This document shows, piece after piece, positions 36,237-45,503 of a stretch of DNA of 64,000 nucleotides. The position numbers were made by a program, and so were the translations under genes. The stretch spans positions 62,001 to 126,000 of the forward strand of contig OZ220477.1 of assembly GCA_965116015.1 (NCBI GenBank), written 5' to 3'. Numbering within the stretch: the first letter of the stretch is position 1; every line of letters starts with the position of its first letter. This DNA is from S5-327 sp965116015 (GTDB lineage: Bacteria; Chloroflexota; Dehalococcoidia; Lucifugimonadales; Australimonadaceae). The notes beneath the pieces are model-generated. The model did not search any database, was not told the DNA's origin, and saw nothing but the letters and a program-made list of their open reading frames with translations.

Positions 36237-36554
36237 ATGCTCGTACTGATGGTAAGCCTGAAAGTGAAACCTGGCCGCGCCGGTGATTTCATCGCCGCGG
36301 CGCAAGCCGACGGAGAAGGCACGACGGCGAATGAAGAAGGGAACTACCAGTTCAGCGTCATTCGCGACCAGGCGGACCCCGACCGTTTCTTCCTGTTCGA
36401 GGTGTACGAGAACGAGGTTGCGCTCGAGGCGCACCGGGGAACGCCCCACTTCCTGAAGTACCGCGAGGCGACGGCGGACATCTACGCCGAGGACCCGGTG
36501 CGGCATATGTGCGTCAACGTGTTCCCGGACGACTCATGGTGGCGCCCATCCTGA
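36237..36554 (+). CDS. Antibiotic biosynthesis monooxygenase (ABM)-fold protein
   Basis: 105 residues with the ferredoxin-like ABM/YgiN pattern: MLVLMVSLKVKPGRAGDFIAA, NYQFSVIRDQADPDRFFLFEVYENEVALEAHRGTPHFLKY. Start ATG 36237, because GAGGAGG (36221-36227) is 9 nt upstream; the nearer ATG at 36228 abuts it. Such proteins are quinone-related monooxygenases or heme-binding proteins; the substrate is unknown. Followed 7 bp later by a broken MFS gene. Confidence 0.85.
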   Translation: MLVLMVSLKVKPGRAGDFIAAAQADGEGTTANEEGNYQFSVIRDQADPDRFFLFEVYENEVALEAHRGTPHFLKYREATADIYAEDPVRHMCVNVFPDDSWWRPS

Positions 36555-36561
36555 CCTCGCA

Positions 36562-37808
36562 GTGAGCCCCCGCCGCTGGCCGTTCTTCTACGGCTGGGTC
36601 ATCGTCGGCGTGGCGTTCGTTGCGTCGGGCATAGGCTCTGGCGTCGCGATCTGGGGTCCCAGCGTCCTCTTGCTGCCGATGACGGAAGAGCTTGGGTGGT
36701 CGCGGGCCGCGTTCTTCTCGGCGTTCTTTGTGCGGGAGGCGTTCATAGGCGTTTGCTCGCCGTTCGTAGGGCCGCTGTACGACGCGAAGCATGGACCGCG
36801 GCTGCTTGCGCTGACAGGGGCGGCGCTGCTCGGGCTCTCAACTGCCCTCATACGCAACGTTGACGAGTTGTGGCAGTTCGTGCTGCTCTTCGGAGCTATG
36901 GGCGGCGTAGCTGAGCTGGGGAGCGGGTTCTTCATATCGCAGACGCTCGTGCCGAAGTGGTTCGTCAGGCGGCGGGGGAGAGCGCTGGGGGTGGCCGTTA
37001 TGGGGGTCGGGCTTGGTGCGCTGCTCTTCCCCGCCTCCATCTCTGCGCTCATCGACGCTGTAGGATGGCGCGACGCCTGGCTGTGGTTCGGAGTCGCCAT
37101 TGGAGTCATCTCGTTCGTGCTCGCGCTGCTCATCAGGACCCGACCCGAGGATGTCGGGCTGCTGCCGGACGGCGCATCGCAGGCGCTGGTTGCATCTGCA
37201 GGCCTTGAGTCGACGTCGCTGTCGAGCGATCGCTTACTCGCCGTGAGGCGGCGCGACGTCTGCCGTTCTGGTTGCTGCTCGTGGCGTTCAGCCTCGTAAG
37301 CCTCGGCATCACCGGTTTCCAAAGCAACTGGCATCCATTCCTTGTGGAGGCGGGGTTCACGCCGGCGGACGCATCCTTCGGCATCGCCATCTACGGCCTG
37401 ATGTCAGGACTCGCGCGGCCGGGATGGGGACTGCTGGGCGAACGGATTCCTGCGCGCTACCTGATGTCGGGAGCGGCGCTTGCGACCGCCGCGCTGATCG
37501 TCGTTTTCCTGCAGGTGCGGAGCGTCGGGGCGCTCATTCCCGTGATGTTCGCGGCGGGCGTTGTGATGGGCGGCTACCTCATCCTCCGTGCGCTGCTGAC
37601 GGCGGACTACTTCGGACGCGCGCATCTGGGAGCAATCAACAGCCTCTTCCGTCCGTTCGCTATGGGCATGGGAGCGTTGGGCCCTGTGCTTTTCGGGGCG
37701 CTGTACGACTTGCAGAGCAGCTACACGTTGGCGTTCCTTGTCGCTGCCGCCGCCTGGGGCCTTGCGGGAGTCATCGTGCTGTTGGCCAAGCCTCCGCGCG
37801 CCGGATAG
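36562..37808 (+). pseudogene. MFS transporter split by a frameshift
   Basis: The N-terminal half (GTG at 36562) encodes FFYGWVIVGVAFVASGIGSG through six helices of a monocarboxylate/oxalate-formate type MFS protein. The second half, in another frame, resumes at ERSLTRREAARRLPFWLLLVAFS and runs to 37808. The second frame has a TGA at 37206-37208 and family-like sequence from about 37221, so the shift lies at about 37209-37225, in the central cytoplasmic loop. Both halves look otherwise intact, so the break is recent or a sequencing/assembly error. A full protein would be about 415 residues. Confidence 0.85.
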
Positions 37809-37953
37809 TCGATTGATGCTCATCTCTCGCTAACACTATGCTCTCAGATGAGACCTCGGCGACCGCGAGCAGATGTTGCAGCGGAGCACGGATGCGCTAT
37901 GCTCAGGCTTCCGCGGCGCCCTGACGCGAGCAACTCCCTGCGAGGTGGCTCCC

Positions 37954-39996
37954 TTGACCGAACAGCAGGCTCCCGCGCCTGGTTCCATTACGGAAGGCGA
38001 TTTGCTGTGGACTCCGTCCGAGGACCGTAAAGCCGCCAGCAACCTCGCCGCCTATGAGCGGTGGCTGGGCGAGACTCGCGGCCTGAGTTTCGGGAGCTAC
38101 GAAGAACTCTGGCAGTGGTCAGTGGAAAATGTCGGCGCATTCTGGGAGACGATATGGGAGTATTTCGGAGTGCAGTCGCGTCGGCCGTATGAGCGCGCGC
38201 TAGCGCCGGGGCCGAACGGAACACGCGTTGAGGGCGCGCGTTGGTTCATCGGTTCGCAACTCAACTATGCCGAACATGCTCTCTCCCGCCGCGGCGACGC
38301 CCTCGCCCTCATTGCCGTGCACGAATCAGGCGCGACCGTCGAGTGGACGCGAGAGCAGCTGTACGCTCGCACAGCGGAGATTGCCGCCGGCCTGCGCGAC
38401 ATCGGTGTGACGCGCGGCGATGCGGTCGTCGCCCTTATGCCGAATATTCCGGAGGCAGTCGCCGCTGCTCTTGCCGTTGCCGCACTTGGCGCGTCGTGGT
38501 CGAGCTGTCCTCCGGAATTCGGCACGCAGAGCGTTATCGAGCGATTCCAGCAGATGGCTCCGAAGGCGCTGCTTGCTGTCGACGGCTACACCTACGCCGG
38601 TAAGCGCTACAACTCGCTCGACGCCGTGTCGCAGATTCAGCAGGCGCTGCCGACGCTCCGTAAGACTGTAACTCTGCCGTACCTGTCTGACGCCCCAGAT
38701 ATAAGCGTGCTGAACGACGCTATTCTGTGGCCTGAGTTGCTGAGGCCTTCGGAAACCCTCGAGTTCGAGCCTGTGGAGTTCGATCACCCCCTATGCGTCG
38801 TGTACTCGTCGGGCACGACAGGAGTGCCGAAGGCGATTGTGCACGGTCACGGCGGCGCGCTTCTCGAGCACCTCAAGCTGCTTGGCCTGCACCTAGATCT
38901 CAAGGAGGGCGACCGCCTCTTCTGGTTCAGCACGACGGGCTGGATAATGTGGAACATTGTGGTGAGCGGTCTATTGCTCGGCGCGGCGATTGTGCTGTAC
39001 GACGGCAGCCCTGCCCACCCCGATATGTACGCGCTCTGGCGTATGGCGGAGCGGACTCGCACGACGTGCTTCGGCGTGAGCGCTCCGTACATCCTTGGCT
39101 GCATGAAGGCGGGACTTGACCCCGGACGCGAGCTCGACCTGAGCGCGATGCGCACTATTGGCTCGACCGGCGCCCCCCTTCCCCCGGAGGGGTTCGCGTG
39201 GACATACGAGCGCGTGAAGCGCGATCTGCTGCTAGCGTCTGTGAGCGGCGGCACCGATGTTCTCACAGCGTTCGTCGGGGGCGGCCCGACGCTGCCCGTC
39301 CGGGCTGGCGAGATTCAGTGCCGCTGTCTCGGCTGCAAAGTCGAGAGCTTTGGCGAGGATGGCGCTCCCGTCGTCGGCAAGGTCGGCGAGCTGGTCGTTA
39401 CTGAGCCGATGCCGTCGATGCCTGTGCGCTTCCTCAATGACGAGGGCGGTAGACGTCTGCACGAAAGCTACTTTGATGTGTACCCCGACGTGTGGCGCCA
39501 CGGCGATTGGCTCAAAGTGTCCGAGAGCGGCGCATGCGTCATCTACGGACGGTCGGACTCGACGCTCAATCGCAGTGGCGTGCGAATGGGAACCAGCGAG
39601 TTCTATCGCGTCGTCGAGGCGCTGCCAGAGACGACCGACAGCCTCGTTATCGACACGACTCAGCTGGGGATTGAGGGCAAACTGTATCTGTTCGTCGTGC
39701 TGCGCGAAGGGCGGGTGCTGGATGACGCAATGAAGCGCAAGATCGCATCAGCTATCCGAACGAACCTCTCGCCAAGGCACGTGCCGGACGAGATACGTCA
39801 AATCGCGGAAGTTCCCCGGACGCTGAATGGCAAGAAACTCGAGACGCCAGTGAAGAAGATTCTCACAGGCGCGCCTCCTGAGCAGTCCGCAAGCCTGGGC
39901 GCGCTCGCCAACCCGGAAGCGCTGCGGTTCTTCGCGCAACTGGCGATTTCTTCTAGTCCCTCTCCTCCAAGCGAGGGAGCCCGCTCAGGCGACTAA
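37954..39996 (+). CDS. aacS: Acetoacetyl-CoA synthetase (acetoacetate-CoA ligase)
   Basis: Acyl-adenylate-forming enzyme activating acetoacetate with ATP and CoA. The TTG at 37954 is favoured: GAGG is 8 nt upstream and the protein begins near the family N-terminus (ITEGDLLWTPSEDRK); a longer frame to 37873 adds 27 residues. 680 residues. Motifs: YSSGTTGVPKAIVHGHGG (P-loop-like), FWFSTTGWIMWN, GSTGAPLPPEGF, HGDW and the C-terminal catalytic Lys in LNGKKLETPVKK. Stop overlaps the next ATG (TAATG). A 3-hydroxybutyrate-dehydrogenase-like SDR lies 5 kb away. Confidence 0.9.
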   Translation: MTEQQAPAPGSITEGDLLWTPSEDRKAASNLAAYERWLGETRGLSFGSYEELWQWSVENVGAFWETIWEYFGVQSRRPYERALAPGPNGTRVEGARWFIGSQLNYAEHALSRRGDALALIAVHESGATVEWTREQLYARTAEIAAGLRDIGVTRGDAVVALMPNIPEAVAAALAVAALGASWSSCPPEFGTQSVIERFQQMAPKALLAVDGYTYAGKRYNSLDAVSQIQQALPTLRKTVTLPYLSDAPDISVLNDAILWPELLRPSETLEFEPVEFDHPLCVVYSSGTTGVPKAIVHGHGGALLEHLKLLGLHLDLKEGDRLFWFSTTGWIMWNIVVSGLLLGAAIVLYDGSPAHPDMYALWRMAERTRTTCFGVSAPYILGCMKAGLDPGRELDLSAMRTIGSTGAPLPPEGFAWTYERVKRDLLLASVSGGTDVLTAFVGGGPTLPVRAGEIQCRCLGCKVESFGEDGAPVVGKVGELVVTEPMPSMPVRFLNDEGGRRLHESYFDVYPDVWRHGDWLKVSESGACVIYGRSDSTLNRSGVRMGTSEFYRVVEALPETTDSLVIDTTQLGIEGKLYLFVVLREGRVLDDAMKRKIASAIRTNLSPRHVPDEIRQIAEVPRTLNGKKLETPVKKILTGAPPEQSASLGALANPEALRFFAQLAISSSPSPPSEGARSGD

Positions 39997-41477
39997 TGCC
40001 GTCGCTCTCCAAATCGCGGTTTCAGTCAGGCCTCCAATGCTTGAAGCGGCTTTATCTGGAGAGCTACCACCGGGAACTCGCCGATCCAGTGGACGAAGGA
40101 CAGCAGGCGCGGTTCGACGCCGGCAATGCCATCGGCGAGCTCGCAAGGCGCTGCTGGCCCGATGGCGTTCTCATCGAAGAGCCGTATTCGGAACACGACC
40201 AGGCCGTCGCGACAACGCAGGCACTGCTGGCCGCTTCCGCGCCGCCGCTCTTTGAAGCAGCCTTCACATTCGAGGACATACGAGTGCGGGTCGACATTCT
40301 TATCCCTAACGAGCGGGGAGTGTTCGACCTTGTCGAGGTCAAGTCTTCGGGGTCGGTTAAGCCGCAGTACATCACGGACGCGGCCATCCAGACCTGCGTT
40401 GTCGAGGGCTACGGAGCGGCGATTGGTCGCGTGTTCCTGATGCATGTCAACAAGGCCTACGTCTACCCGGGCGGCGCGTATGATCTGCGGCAACTCTTCA
40501 CCCTTGAGGACATCACGGACGATGTCCGGATATGCATAGCCGAAGCGTTGCCTGCGGACCTCGCTCCTATGTGGGAAGCGCTGAGTTTCGACGCTCCACC
40601 GGAAGTCGAGACCGGTTCTCACTGCGAGAAGCCGTATCGCTGCCCATTCTTCGGTCACTGCCACAGCAGCGAGCCTGAGCATCCCATTAGAGAGCTGCCT
40701 CGGCTTCGCGACGGTGTGCGGAGCCAGCTCGATGCGGGGCGTGTGCGCGACATCGCCAGCATTCCTGAGAACTTCCCGCAGCTCAGCGACGCGCAGCGCA
40801 GAGTGCGCGAGAGCGCTGTAACCGGACGCCCATTCGTCGATCCGAAGCTTGGACCTAGACTGCAGAGCATCGCCTTTCCTGCAAGCTTCGTGGACTTTGA
40901 GAGTGTTATGCCGGCGCTTCCCCTCTACGTCGGCACGAGGCCGTTCCAAGCGATTCCGTTCCAATGGTCGCTTCATGTGCTCGACGAGCAGGGCAATCTG
41001 GCGCACTGCGAATTCCTCAACTCCGACGCTGCCGACCCCCGCGAGCGGTTCGTGCGCAGCCTGCTGGACGCGATTCCCGCCGAGGGAGACATTCTCGCCT
41101 ACAGCCCCTACGAAACGACGAGACTAAAGGAGCTAGCAAAGGCGTTCCCGGAGCACGCCAACGGGCTGCTTGCCCTCGCTGACCGCATCGTCGACCTGCT
41201 TGCGATTATGCGCAGCTTCTACTATCACCCGGACTTCCATGGCAGTTTCTCGCTGAAATCGGCGCTGCCCGCGCTCGTTCAGGGATTCGGTTACGGCGAC
41301 TTGCGGATTACAAGCGGCGATGCAGCATCATCCTCGTACCTCCGCATGGTCGCCCCCGAAACTCCGTCGCACGAGAAAGCCGAGGTCCGCGAAGCGATCC
41401 TCTCCTACTGCCGCCGCGATACCGAGGCGATGGTCCGGGTCTACGACGCGCTCCTTGCGGAGTGCGCGACAAGATGA
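39996..41477 (+). CDS. DUF2779 protein: PD-(D/E)XK-like nuclease plus DEDD-type exonuclease-like domain
   Basis: 493 residues. The N-terminal part has VRVDILIPNERGVFDLVEVKSS, a PD-(D/E)XK core like Cas4/RecB. Cysteines at LQCLKRLYL and CEKPYRCPFFGHC could bind an iron-sulfur cluster as in Cas4/AddB. The C-terminal DUF2779 region has FVDFESVMPAL, ILAYSPYETTRL and YCRRDTEAMVRVY, matching the DEDDy exonuclease layout. Probably a DNA or RNA nuclease; the pathway is unknown. Translationally coupled to aacS, which gives no functional clue. Confidence 0.8.
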   Translation: MPSLSKSRFQSGLQCLKRLYLESYHRELADPVDEGQQARFDAGNAIGELARRCWPDGVLIEEPYSEHDQAVATTQALLAASAPPLFEAAFTFEDIRVRVDILIPNERGVFDLVEVKSSGSVKPQYITDAAIQTCVVEGYGAAIGRVFLMHVNKAYVYPGGAYDLRQLFTLEDITDDVRICIAEALPADLAPMWEALSFDAPPEVETGSHCEKPYRCPFFGHCHSSEPEHPIRELPRLRDGVRSQLDAGRVRDIASIPENFPQLSDAQRRVRESAVTGRPFVDPKLGPRLQSIAFPASFVDFESVMPALPLYVGTRPFQAIPFQWSLHVLDEQGNLAHCEFLNSDAADPRERFVRSLLDAIPAEGDILAYSPYETTRLKELAKAFPEHANGLLALADRIVDLLAIMRSFYYHPDFHGSFSLKSALPALVQGFGYGDLRITSGDAASSSYLRMVAPETPSHEKAEVREAILSYCRRDTEAMVRVYDALLAECATR

Positions 41478-41578
41478 CCGACTTACGTTCGAGGTAGCTA
41501 GCAGGTCGACAGGCGACCTGCACTCCGCGAAGACACGGAAACGGGGATTGGCGAATCCGGCGGGAGCTGCTGGCGGCG

Positions 41579-42853
41579 CTAGCTGTCGATTTCCTGCGCT
41601 TCCTCATTCTCGACCCCCGCGCGCCCGAAGCGGTAGAGCAACGGCGACAGCAACCCGACGACGACAGTGAAGCCGCTGAAGATGAAGAGCGCCGTCTGGA
41701 TGCTTGTGCCTTCGGCAATGAAGCCGAAGAGCAACGGCGAGATGAAGATGCCGATCGCCCAGTACAACCCCACAACCGACAGCGCCATAGCTCGCTGGTT
41801 CGGCGCGCTGTTCTCCGCCGCCAGCGTCGGGTAGAGCGACCGCAATCCCCCGAACGTCATACCCGTGATTGCCATAAACGTCACCGGCAGGATGGGGATG
41901 TCGCCGGTCAGACCGACTCCTGCGGCCAGCGCGCCGGTGAGCGTGATGCCGAGCGCGCCGGTGCGCATACTGCCGAGACGCCCAAGCAGCGCGCCGAAGA
42001 AGAAAGACAGCAAGCTGACTCCGAGGCTGTTGAGGCGAATAACGAGCGCAGTGCCGCCCTCGCTGTAGCCCGTTTCGCGGAAGAACGCGATGAATAGCCC
42101 TGCCACTAGCCCCACGTACGCCGCGCTCATAAACGCGACTAGGTGCGCGTGCAGCAGCGTGCGTTTCCCGAGCATCGTCTTGGCGGGCGCGAGGCTGGCG
42201 GCGAAGCTGCGCGCTTGGTCCTTGCGCGGGAGCGGCGGGAGCGACGACGTTATGAAGAAGCCGATAGCGGTGGCGAGCGCGGTTATCAGGAATGCTTCCC
42301 GATAGCCGACGCTCTCGGCAATGACGCCGCCAATGATGCCTCCGATGATGCCGCCGCTCGACTCGAAGCTGAGCTGGCGCCCCATCACCTTCCCTGCCTC
42401 GCCCTCGGCGCTGCGGCTGATGTACGACTGCGCCGCCGACCAGTACACCGAGCGCGATGCTCCGTTGAACAGCTGCGCCGCGATCAGCGGCAGGATCGAC
42501 GCCGAGAAAGCCGCCATGATTGACGCAATAGTCACTGTCGTAAAGCTGAATCGCAGGATAAGCCGCTCGCCGAACCGGTCGGACATCGCGCCGCCGACGA
42601 GCCGAAGCAGGATCATCGCAACTCCAGGGGCTGCCACGATGACGCCCTGGCCCGACAGGCGAATGTCGAGGTCTATGGCGTAGAGCGGGAAGAGAATCGT
42701 CGACGCGCCCATGCCGAACCCGTAGATGAGCCCGTTTGTGTAGCCGAGATAGGTGGGATGGCTCCGGGGGCTGCGGGCGAATGTGGCCAGCAGGCCAGGC
42801 GCTGCGAGGACGTTCGCGAGGGGGGAGCGTTGCGGCGCGTCGTCTTCCTTCAA
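41579..42853 (-). CDS. MFS transporter
   Basis: 424 residues, about 12 hydrophobic helices, with the MFS loop signature GGAMSDRFGERLILR between helices 2 and 3. Start TTG at 42853 with GGGGAG 7 nt upstream. Substrate not predictable. The last gene of a reverse-strand group with a dehydrogenase and an aldo/keto reductase. Confidence 0.85.
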   Translation of the reverse strand: MKEDDAPQRSPLANVLAAPGLLATFARSPRSHPTYLGYTNGLIYGFGMGASTILFPLYAIDLDIRLSGQGVIVAAPGVAMILLRLVGGAMSDRFGERLILRFSFTTVTIASIMAAFSASILPLIAAQLFNGASRSVYWSAAQSYISRSAEGEAGKVMGRQLSFESSGGIIGGIIGGVIAESVGYREAFLITALATAIGFFITSSLPPLPRKDQARSFAASLAPAKTMLGKRTLLHAHLVAFMSAAYVGLVAGLFIAFFRETGYSEGGTALVIRLNSLGVSLLSFFFGALLGRLGSMRTGALGITLTGALAAGVGLTGDIPILPVTFMAITGMTFGGLRSLYPTLAAENSAPNQRAMALSVVGLYWAIGIFISPLLFGFIAEGTSIQTALFIFSGFTVVVGLLSPLLYRFGRAGVENEEAQEIDS

Positions 42854-42866
42854 GGGAGCGCTCCCC

Positions 42867-43745
42867 TCAGTGGGGCGCCGTGCCGGCGGCGCGCTGCGCG
42901 AGGACGCGGAGCATCACGCCAAGATCGGGGTCGGGCTCGCGCGATGTCTGGTTGGCCAGCGGGGTGTCGCCCACGAAGCGGAACATATCGGCTGCTCCCT
43001 GCAGGATTCGCGGCGTGAGGCCGAGGTGTTCAAACGTGGCGGCGATTTCCTCCATCTCGCCGACCCATCGGCGAGCGCGCCGAGGCATTTCTGTCGCGCC
43101 CTTCATATGGCGGGCAGGGACGGTAGCGTCGCCGAACTCGGCGAGCAGCGCATCTCTCAGCCCCATAGCCTCCGCCGCCACGAGCAACTCGGTCCACACG
43201 GCGGTTGTTCCCTTGGTGGATGCCGCGTAGACCATCTTGAAGCCAGATGCCTGCCCGATGCGTGTTCCGATGTTCCGGATGCTGAGTCCGTGTTCACCAA
43301 GCTGCTCGAACGCCGACGTGTCGGGCCCGGAGCAGTACAGCGTGGCGCCGGATCCAGGTTTGGGGGGAGCGCCGATGATGCCGGCGTCGATGATTGTCGC
43401 TCCCGTATCGAGGATGAGCGTCGCGATGCGCTGCACTGTTTGTGGGGCGATGGCGTTGCACTCGACGAAAGCGGGGCGCGCGCCTGTCGCGGCCATCGCG
43501 TCTGCTACGCGCTCCGCCACGCTGACCGCCTCTGACGGCACGAGCGTCGATAGCACCATGGCGCACTGTTCAACGAGCGCGCGAATGTTCCCTGCGTCGC
43601 GCACGCCAGCCTCGGCTGCGCGCAGCCGGGTGAGGTTGCTGCGTCCGTCGAGGCTTGTGGCGGCATCGACGCCGTTCGCTGTGAGCACGGCGCCGATAGC
43701 CGCGCCCATATCGCCTGTGCTGAGGATGCCGACGGCGCTCGCCAT
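42867..43745 (-). CDS. NAD(P)-dependent dehydrogenase, 6-phosphogluconate/3-hydroxyisobutyrate type with DUF1932
   Basis: 292 residues: Rossmann start VGILSTGDMGAAIGAVL, FVECNAIAPQT, DAGIIGAPPKPGSGATLYCSG, GFKMVYAASTKGTTAVWTELL (catalytic Lys region), then the DUF1932 C-terminal domain. Start ATG 43745, because the Rossmann beta strand begins three residues later; the frame above has no family similarity. Likely oxidises a beta-hydroxy acid. Next to an aldo/keto reductase (4 bp between genes). Confidence 0.85.
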   Translation of the reverse strand: MASAVGILSTGDMGAAIGAVLTANGVDAATSLDGRSNLTRLRAAEAGVRDAGNIRALVEQCAMVLSTLVPSEAVSVAERVADAMAATGARPAFVECNAIAPQTVQRIATLILDTGATIIDAGIIGAPPKPGSGATLYCSGPDTSAFEQLGEHGLSIRNIGTRIGQASGFKMVYAASTKGTTAVWTELLVAAEAMGLRDALLAEFGDATVPARHMKGATEMPRRARRWVGEMEEIAATFEHLGLTPRILQGAADMFRFVGDTPLANQTSREPDPDLGVMLRVLAQRAAGTAPH

Positions 43746-43749
43746 ATGG

Positions 43750-44679
43750 CTACTGCGGCGCCGTGCCCGCGTCGGAGAGGCGTCGCTTGGCCTCAGCGTA
43801 CACATCTAGCGGAAGCGGTCCTTTGGCGGCGGCGGCGAGGTTCGCCTCGAGGTGTTGCGGATTAATCGTGCCGACGATGTTGGTGTCCACGTCCGGGTGT
43901 GTTTCGGTGAACCGTATGACGAATTCCATGCGTGTCTGGCCCTCGTCGAGGAGGGCGTCCATCCCGGCGCGCTCCCAAACGTCGAGCAGCTCCGGGTTGC
44001 GCTGGGCGGTGCGCTGCTCGCCGCTTGGAGCGCCGCGGGCCGCTCCGCCCCGTATGACGATGCCGGCGTCGGCTCCGGACGCTTGGGCGATGAGCTCTTC
44101 ATGTTCGCGCTGCGAGGCCGAGTAAGGAATCTGGAAGGCGTCGAACGCGCCCATTTCGATGTGGTCGGCAAGGTTGGGAATCGTGCCGGACATTCCGAGA
44201 AAGCGAATCTTGCCCTGGTCGCGCAGCTCGGTCATTGTGCCGATGACGTCGTTCTCTTCGAGGGCCTCGCGGGAGGGTGTCATATGCACTTGCAGCAGGT
44301 CTAGGTAGTCCGTGTTGAGGCGGCGAAGGGTCTGCTCGATTCCCGCGACGATATTCTCTTTGGTGTAGACGTGCGGGCCGCCCCGGTCGCGTCCCGGTTC
44401 CGGCTCCCATCCGACCAGGCACCCGCACTTGCTGGCGAGGAAGTACTCGGCGCGGCGATGCGCGATGTGGCGGCCGATGCGCTCTTCGCTGACGCCGTAA
44501 TCAATCGACGTATCGATGAAATTGATGCCGAGGTCGAGGACGGCGTTGAGGATGCTTCCGGCTTCCGCTTCCTGAATGTCGCGGCCGCGCGGCGCGCCGC
44601 GCAGTTCCATAGCGCCGTAGCCGAGAACGGTTACGTCCATACCGGTGCGTCCTAGAATGCGCTTCTCCAAGTCAGCCAT
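43750..44679 (-). CDS. Aldo/keto reductase
   Basis: NADPH-dependent carbonyl reductase, TIM barrel, 309 residues. Catalytic tetrad visible: Asp and Tyr in FIDTSIDYGVSEERIG, Lys in FLASKCG, His in LLQVHM. GAGGAG precedes the ATG by about 6 nt, with a perfect TATAAT upstream. Substrate unknown. Confidence 0.9.
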   Translation of the reverse strand: MADLEKRILGRTGMDVTVLGYGAMELRGAPRGRDIQEAEAGSILNAVLDLGINFIDTSIDYGVSEERIGRHIAHRRAEYFLASKCGCLVGWEPEPGRDRGGPHVYTKENIVAGIEQTLRRLNTDYLDLLQVHMTPSREALEENDVIGTMTELRDQGKIRFLGMSGTIPNLADHIEMGAFDAFQIPYSASQREHEELIAQASGADAGIVIRGGAARGAPSGEQRTAQRNPELLDVWERAGMDALLDEGQTRMEFVIRFTETHPDVDTNIVGTINPQHLEANLAAAAKGPLPLDVYAEAKRRLSDAGTAPQ

Positions 44680-44707
44680 CGCGTCTCCTCTGGGCGGGGA
44701 TGGCTCG

Positions 44708-44713
44708 ATTATA
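44708..44713 (-). promoter_or_regulatory. -10 TATAAT for the aldo/keto reductase operon
   Basis: Perfect TATAAT on the minus strand, 28 nt before the ATG at 44679, in the 62-bp gap after the SDR gene. It suggests the reductase, DUF1932 dehydrogenase and MFS genes form their own transcript. Confidence 0.5.
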
Positions 44714-44741
44714 TCCGATGCATCATCTCCTGCTGTGGCTC

Positions 44742-45497
44742 CTACCGCGCTGTCCAGCCTCCGTCGATGGCGATGGCGGCGCCAGTTACGGCTCCTGCGC
44801 GGTCGGACGCCAGGTAGAGAGCCAGCGCTGCGACCTCTTCGGGATTGATGAGGCGTTTGACAGCGGCAGGGGCCAGCATCACCCGATTCACAACCTCGCT
44901 CTCGGGCAAGCCCAGCGCCCGCGCCTGGTCGGCGATCTGCGCCTCGACGAGCGGAGTGCGGACATAAGCAGGGCAGATGGCGTTGGCAGTTACGCCGAAC
45001 GGACCAGCTTCGAGGGCGATGGTTTTGGTAAGGCCGATGAGTCCATGCTTGGCGGCGACGTACGCCGACTTGTAGGGGCTTGCCGTGAGCCCCTGCGTCG
45101 AGGCGATGTCCACGATGCGCCCCCGTCCGGCGGCTTTCATGCCGGGCAGCACGGCCTTGGCGAGCTGGAAGGGCGCTGCGAGCATTACCTGTTGCATATC
45201 GGCCCAGACACTGTCGGGGAAATCCTCAATGGGGTCGATGTGCTGGTAACCGGCGTTGTTAACTAGCACATCGACCTGTCCGCATGCGGCGCGGGACTCT
45301 TCTGCGAGTCGGGCGACGTCCTCCGGGCGGGACAGATCGGCCTCGATGTAGAAACCGCCAATCGCATCGGCGATGCGCTGACCCTGGGGGCGGCGTCCGT
45401 GGACGATGACGCGCGCTCCGGCTTGGGCCAAGGCGCGCGCAATCGCGAGGCCGATGCCGGAAGTGGCTCCCGTTACGAGAGCGGCGCGCCCGCGCAC
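44742..45497 (-). CDS. Short-chain dehydrogenase, 3-hydroxybutyrate dehydrogenase-like
   Basis: 251 residues. TGATSGIG cofactor loop, NNAG, Ser in DIASTQG, YxxxK in SAYVAAKHG, ICPAYVRTPLV and RLINPEEVAALALYLAS, closest in pattern to D-3-hydroxybutyrate dehydrogenases. It would interconvert 3-hydroxybutyrate and acetoacetate, matching the acetoacetyl-CoA synthetase at 38 kb. Start GTG 45497, 6 bp after the amidohydrolase stop, so the two are co-transcribed. Confidence 0.85.
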   Translation of the reverse strand: MRGRAALVTGATSGIGLAIARALAQAGARVIVHGRRPQGQRIADAIGGFYIEADLSRPEDVARLAEESRAACGQVDVLVNNAGYQHIDPIEDFPDSVWADMQQVMLAAPFQLAKAVLPGMKAAGRGRIVDIASTQGLTASPYKSAYVAAKHGLIGLTKTIALEAGPFGVTANAICPAYVRTPLVEAQIADQARALGLPESEVVNRVMLAPAAVKRLINPEEVAALALYLASDRAGAVTGAAIAIDGGWTAR

Positions 45498-45503
45498 AAG
45501 TCC

